Shown in pieces: positions 61,254 through 64,000 of a stretch of 64,000 nt of DNA; position 1 is the stretch's first letter; every line of letters begins with the position of its first letter. The position numbers and the translations under genes are program-made. This stretch comes from Zavarzinia aquatilis. Lineage in GTDB: Bacteria; Pseudomonadota; Alphaproteobacteria; Zavarziniales; Zavarziniaceae. Location of the stretch: the NCBI RefSeq assembly GCF_003173035.1, contig NZ_QGLE01000005.1, forward strand, positions 186,001 through 250,000, read 5' to 3'. The notes beneath the pieces are model-generated. The model had not been told where the DNA came from. It made no database searches and worked only from the letters and a program-made list of their open reading frames with translations.

Positions 61254-61910
61254 ATGGGCAAGGGTACGACGAGTTTCGACGAACGGCTGGCCGCGCTCGC
61301 GGCCTCGACCGGCGGCATGGTTCCTGTCGGGGAGATCGGACGCATCGTCGCCGAACTGCTCGACAGTTGGGAGGGCGAGGCCATGGCCCCCCCGCAGGCC
61401 GCCTCGCCGCCCCCCTCGCCGGTGGGTGACGATACCGCGCGCGAACTGGAAAACCTCCTCGCCATCATTCACCAGACCCAGGGAGAGATCGCCGCGATCC
61501 GGCCGCACGAGCTGGCGCGGGAAAAAATTCCCCATGCCAATGACCAACTGCGCTCTGTCGTCGACGCGACAGCGCACGCGACCGGCATTTTCCTCGACAT
61601 CGCCGAGGAACTGGAAGCCCTGGCCGAGACCTTTGGCGGTGCCGGCATCGACGAAATCCATTCGATCACCACGCGCATCTACGAAGCGTCCAATTTCCAG
61701 GACATCACGGGGCAACGCATCTCGAAGGTGACGGAGACCCTGCGCGTCATCGAAGAGCGTCTGACGCGCCTCGTCGAGGCAACGGGCGGCGTCGCGCACG
61801 ACGCGCCCGCGGCCAAGGCGGCCGGTGATGAGGATCTTCTCAACGGGCCGCAGTTGCCCGACCTCGCGGCGAGCCAGGATGACATCGACCGGCTTTTCGC
61901 CTCGATCTGA
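61254..61910 (+). CDS. cheZ: CheY-P phosphatase CheZ
   Basis: A 218-residue CheZ. The catalytic helix FQDITGQRISK has D150 and Q154, equivalent to the active Asp and Gln of E. coli CheZ. A long four-helix hairpin precedes it. The last 12 residues, SQDDIDRLFASI (207-218), form the CheY-binding tail and closely echo the FliM motif. It dephosphorylates CheY-P. GGAAC lies upstream of the ATG. Confidence 0.9.
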   Translation: MGKGTTSFDERLAALAASTGGMVPVGEIGRIVAELLDSWEGEAMAPPQAASPPPSPVGDDTARELENLLAIIHQTQGEIAAIRPHELAREKIPHANDQLRSVVDATAHATGIFLDIAEELEALAETFGGAGIDEIHSITTRIYEASNFQDITGQRISKVTETLRVIEERLTRLVEATGGVAHDAPAAKAAGDEDLLNGPQLPDLAASQDDIDRLFASI

Positions 61911-61914
61911 TCGA

Positions 61915-64000
61915 ATGCGCCGGGTTCTGCTGATCGCGGCGCTCGTGCTCGGCCTCGGCCGGCCGTCGTTGGCGGCCGAGGCGCCGCCCGTCGGCGTGCG
62001 CGGCTGGGATCATGGCGATTACGGACGATTGGTGTTCGATCTGGCCGCCGGTATCGACGGCCAGGCGAGCATCGAAGGGCAGGACCTGGTCATCAGCTTC
62101 TCGGCCCCGGTCCGGCTCGATGCCGCCCCGGCACTGCGCCGTCTCGCGCGGCTGGCGGGCGGGGCGACGCTGGCGGCCGACGGTCGTTCCCTGCGCATCG
62201 CCCTGAAGTCGGCGGTGACCCTGGTGCCCCAGCGCTATCAGGACAAGCTGGTGCTCGATATGAAGCCGGCCTCTCCGGCCAAGCCGCCAGCAAACCCGCC
62301 CCCTCCCGGTTCGGCGCCCGGCTCGGCCGCTGCCAACCCGGGGCCGACAGCGCCGACCCCGGTTCCGTCCGCCGCGCCGCAGCCAAGACCGGAGCCGCCG
62401 AAGCCAGCCCCGGCCGCGGATGTTGTCGCTGCCGTGCCGCCGCCGCCCGCGCAGCCGGCAGCGCAGGTCCCCGAGACACAGGCCCGGCCCGCGCCCGAAG
62501 GACATGGCGCTCCCACCGGATCGGCACATTCGCCAGCACCAGCACCAGCACCAGCACCAGCACCAGCACCAGCACCAGCCGCGCCGCCCGCCGAACCTCG
62601 TGCGACGCCGGCTCCGGCGGTCGCGGCGCCGGCTGTCGCTCCCGCTCCGGCGCCGGCCCCTGTCCCCGCGCGCGGGGTGACCGTCACCTTCCGCCGCGAA
62701 TTGGCGGGTTCGGTGGCCGAACTCGTGTTCGATGCCCCGACCGCCGCCGCCGTTTTCGCCCGGGGCGACGCCCTGTGGTTCGTCTTCGACCGGGCAGGGG
62801 CTGAAGCCGCGCGCGTGGCCGGCAGTCCGCTGGCCGAACTCGGCGCCATCCTGCCGCTCGACGTGCCGGGCGGCTCGGGCTTTCGCCTGTCGGGACCGGC
62901 GGTGCCGCCGCAGGTTTCGGGCGATGGCACGAACTGGCGTTTCCTGTTCGCGCCGGCCGCCCAGCCACCGGCGACGCCGCTGGTGGCGAGCCCGGGGGCC
63001 GATGCCGAGGGGCGGATGCGTCTCGTCGCCCGCATTCCGGGCATCCGCCCGCCCGTGCAGATTCCCGATCCCGATATCGGCGACCGCCTGACCGTGGTGC
63101 CCGTGGCTCAACCGGGCGCCGGTGTCGTCGTCGGCGCGCGCCTGCCCGAACTCGAATTGCTGCCCACGGCTCAGGGGCTTGCCTTCGCGCCCCTGTCCGA
63201 CGATGTCGTCGCGAGCGCCGAAGGTGACGATCTGACGATAGGCCGCGCGGGCGGTGGCCTGACCCTGTCGGACGTGGTGCCGGCGCCATCGAGCGTGCCC
63301 CGTGCTCTCGGCGAAAAGGTCGAGGGTGGCCTCGACGTCGGGGCCTGGTCCGTCCCGGGCGAGACCGAAGCCACCCGCAGCCGGCTGGAGCGTGAGGCGG
63401 CGCTGGCTGCCCCGACGGCGAAGACCGAGCGGCGAATGGCGCTCGGCCGCTTTCTCGTCGCCAACGGTTATGGCGCCGAAGCCATCGGCGTCGCTGAAAT
63501 CCTGGCCAGCGACGATCCGGCCGTCGCTGAAACGCCGGCCTTTCGTCTGATGCGCGGCATCGCCCTCGCCATGCAGGAACGTCACGGCGATGCCCTCGCC
63601 GACCTGAAGGTACCCGCGCTCGAATTCGCCGCCGACGCCGCCCTGTGGCGCGGCTATGCCCTGGCCTCGACCGGCGCCAAGCGCGAGGCCTACAAGGCCT
63701 TCGGCGCCGGCATGGGCGCCATCGCCCATTTTCCGCCGCGATATCAGGAACGGTTACTGGCGGCGATCGGCGACGCCGCGCTGGCCGCCGACGATGTTCG
63801 CGCCGCCAGCGAGGCGGCGGCCAGCCTGTCCGCGCGCGCGACGACCAAGGCCGGCAAGGCCCGGGCCCTCGCCCTCGAAGGCCGGGTCGCCGTGCGCCGC
63901 TCCGACGCCGTCGCCGCCCGCGCGGCCTTCGAGGCCGCGCTCGCGACCGGGGAGCGGGTGGCGCGGGTCGACGCCGAGATGGGCCTTATCGAACTCGGCC
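61915..64000 (+). CDS. large periplasmic TPR/Pro-rich protein, 3' truncated by window end
   Basis: Open to the end of the window (at least 695 residues). A signal peptide covers 1-20 (MRRVLLIAALVLGLGRPSLA). A beta domain (25-120, GDYGRLVFDLAAGI) is followed by a Pro/Ala-rich linker (about 120-255) containing a (CCAGCA)n tract. A second beta domain follows (about 258-420, GVTVTFRRELAGSVAELVFDAP), then TPR-like helices from about 490. No characterised homologue is recognised. It follows cheZ by 5 nt, so it belongs to the fliL operon and is probably flagellar. Confidence 0.8.
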   Translation, partial: MRRVLLIAALVLGLGRPSLAAEAPPVGVRGWDHGDYGRLVFDLAAGIDGQASIEGQDLVISFSAPVRLDAAPALRRLARLAGGATLAADGRSLRIALKSAVTLVPQRYQDKLVLDMKPASPAKPPANPPPPGSAPGSAAANPGPTAPTPVPSAAPQPRPEPPKPAPAADVVAAVPPPPAQPAAQVPETQARPAPEGHGAPTGSAHSPAPAPAPAPAPAPAPAAPPAEPRATPAPAVAAPAVAPAPAPAPVPARGVTVTFRRELAGSVAELVFDAPTAAAVFARGDALWFVFDRAGAEAARVAGSPLAELGAILPLDVPGGSGFRLSGPAVPPQVSGDGTNWRFLFAPAAQPPATPLVASPGADAEGRMRLVARIPGIRPPVQIPDPDIGDRLTVVPVAQPGAGVVVGARLPELELLPTAQGLAFAPLSDDVVASAEGDDLTIGRAGGGLTLSDVVPAPSSVPRALGEKVEGGLDVGAWSVPGETEATRSRLEREAALAAPTAKTERRMALGRFLVANGYGAEAIGVAEILASDDPAVAETPAFRLMRGIALAMQERHGDALADLKVPALEFAADAALWRGYALASTGAKREAYKAFGAGMGAIAHFPPRYQERLLAAIGDAALAADDVRAASEAAASLSARATTKAGKARALALEGRVAVRRSDAVAARAAFEAALATGERVARVDAEMGLIELG
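62533..62580 (+). repeat. hexanucleotide tract (CCAGCA)7-CCAGCC
   Basis: Seven perfect CCAGCA units and one CCAGCC in frame encode alternating Ala-Pro in the linker of the large TPR protein. Copy-number change would alter linker length without frameshift. Confidence 0.95.

Noticed and set aside
62500-62600. Short regular repeats as a CRISPR array
   Set aside because: The period is 6 bp without spacers, and the tract lies in frame inside a coding sequence.

Overview
The window is a gene-dense, high-GC (about 67-70%) stretch of an alphaproteobacterial chromosome. Four things point to the class: a circularly permuted two-piece tmRNA gene whose tag reads ANDNEMALAA; the flagellar regulators FlbT, FlaF and FliX; the alphaproteobacterial families EipB, DUF3572 and DUF2093; and a DksA with a reduced zinc site. 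A Rhodospirillales-type, polarly flagellated relative (something like Zavarzinia) would fit, but that is inference. There is no prophage, insertion sequence or CRISPR array.

Layout. 0.1-8.9 kb holds two c-type cytochromes, a LysM protein, a Crp/Fnr regulator divergent from a class II aldolase plus an HD-fold protein, a PNPOx-like flavoprotein divergent from a MocR regulator, a D-2-hydroxyacid dehydrogenase and EipB. 9-16.7 kb holds a DUF3572-HAD-ROK operon, pleD with a small winged-helix gene, a secreted alkyl sulfatase, an aldehyde dehydrogenase and rpmG. 16.8-24 kb holds tRNA-Gln, ssrA, a potassium channel, thyX, a DinB-like gene, the xseA-DUF2093-M23 operon and purD. 24-29 kb has a complete sigma-54 unit: an AcoR-like activator, a dyad, a near-consensus -24/-12 promoter and a flavin monooxygenase, followed by a slipin gene and a block of degenerate tRNA-like elements. 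29.6-42.8 kb is mixed metabolism: nitronate monooxygenase with a TetR regulator, a second aldehyde dehydrogenase, an HU protein with a histone-H1-like tail, a duplicated DsbA-fold protein, GST, truncated haemoglobin, polysaccharide deacetylase, a CitE-like lyase, GDPD, RidA, and agmatine deiminase with N-carbamoylputrescine amidase (agmatine to putrescine).

43-64 kb is a large flagellar region. On the minus strand lie fliC, then flbT-flaF-TPR/glycosyltransferase-Maf-flagellin-like protein with overlapping genes, then flgI-flgJ-FlgN-like, and flgF-flgG-flgA-flgH. On the plus strand are fliX, dksA and fliL-fliM-DUF6468-MotE-like-CheZ followed by a large TPR protein cut by the window end. fliC, flgI and flgF each have a sigma-54 -24/-12 promoter and, upstream, one or more GGCA-N5-TGCC dyads. 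With fliX nearby, this suggests a FlbD/FliX-type late flagellar regulon. A 670-residue RTX/beta-helix secreted protein sits alone between terminators inside this cluster.

The observations most worth following are: the SQxx(I/L)DxL motif shared by FliL, FliM and CheZ; the divergent flagellin-fold protein coupled to the flagellin glycosylation genes; the GGCA-N5-TGCC/sigma-54 regulon; the abutting degenerate tRNA-like elements; the PhnZ-like HD protein with substituted ligand positions; and the permuted ssrA gene.
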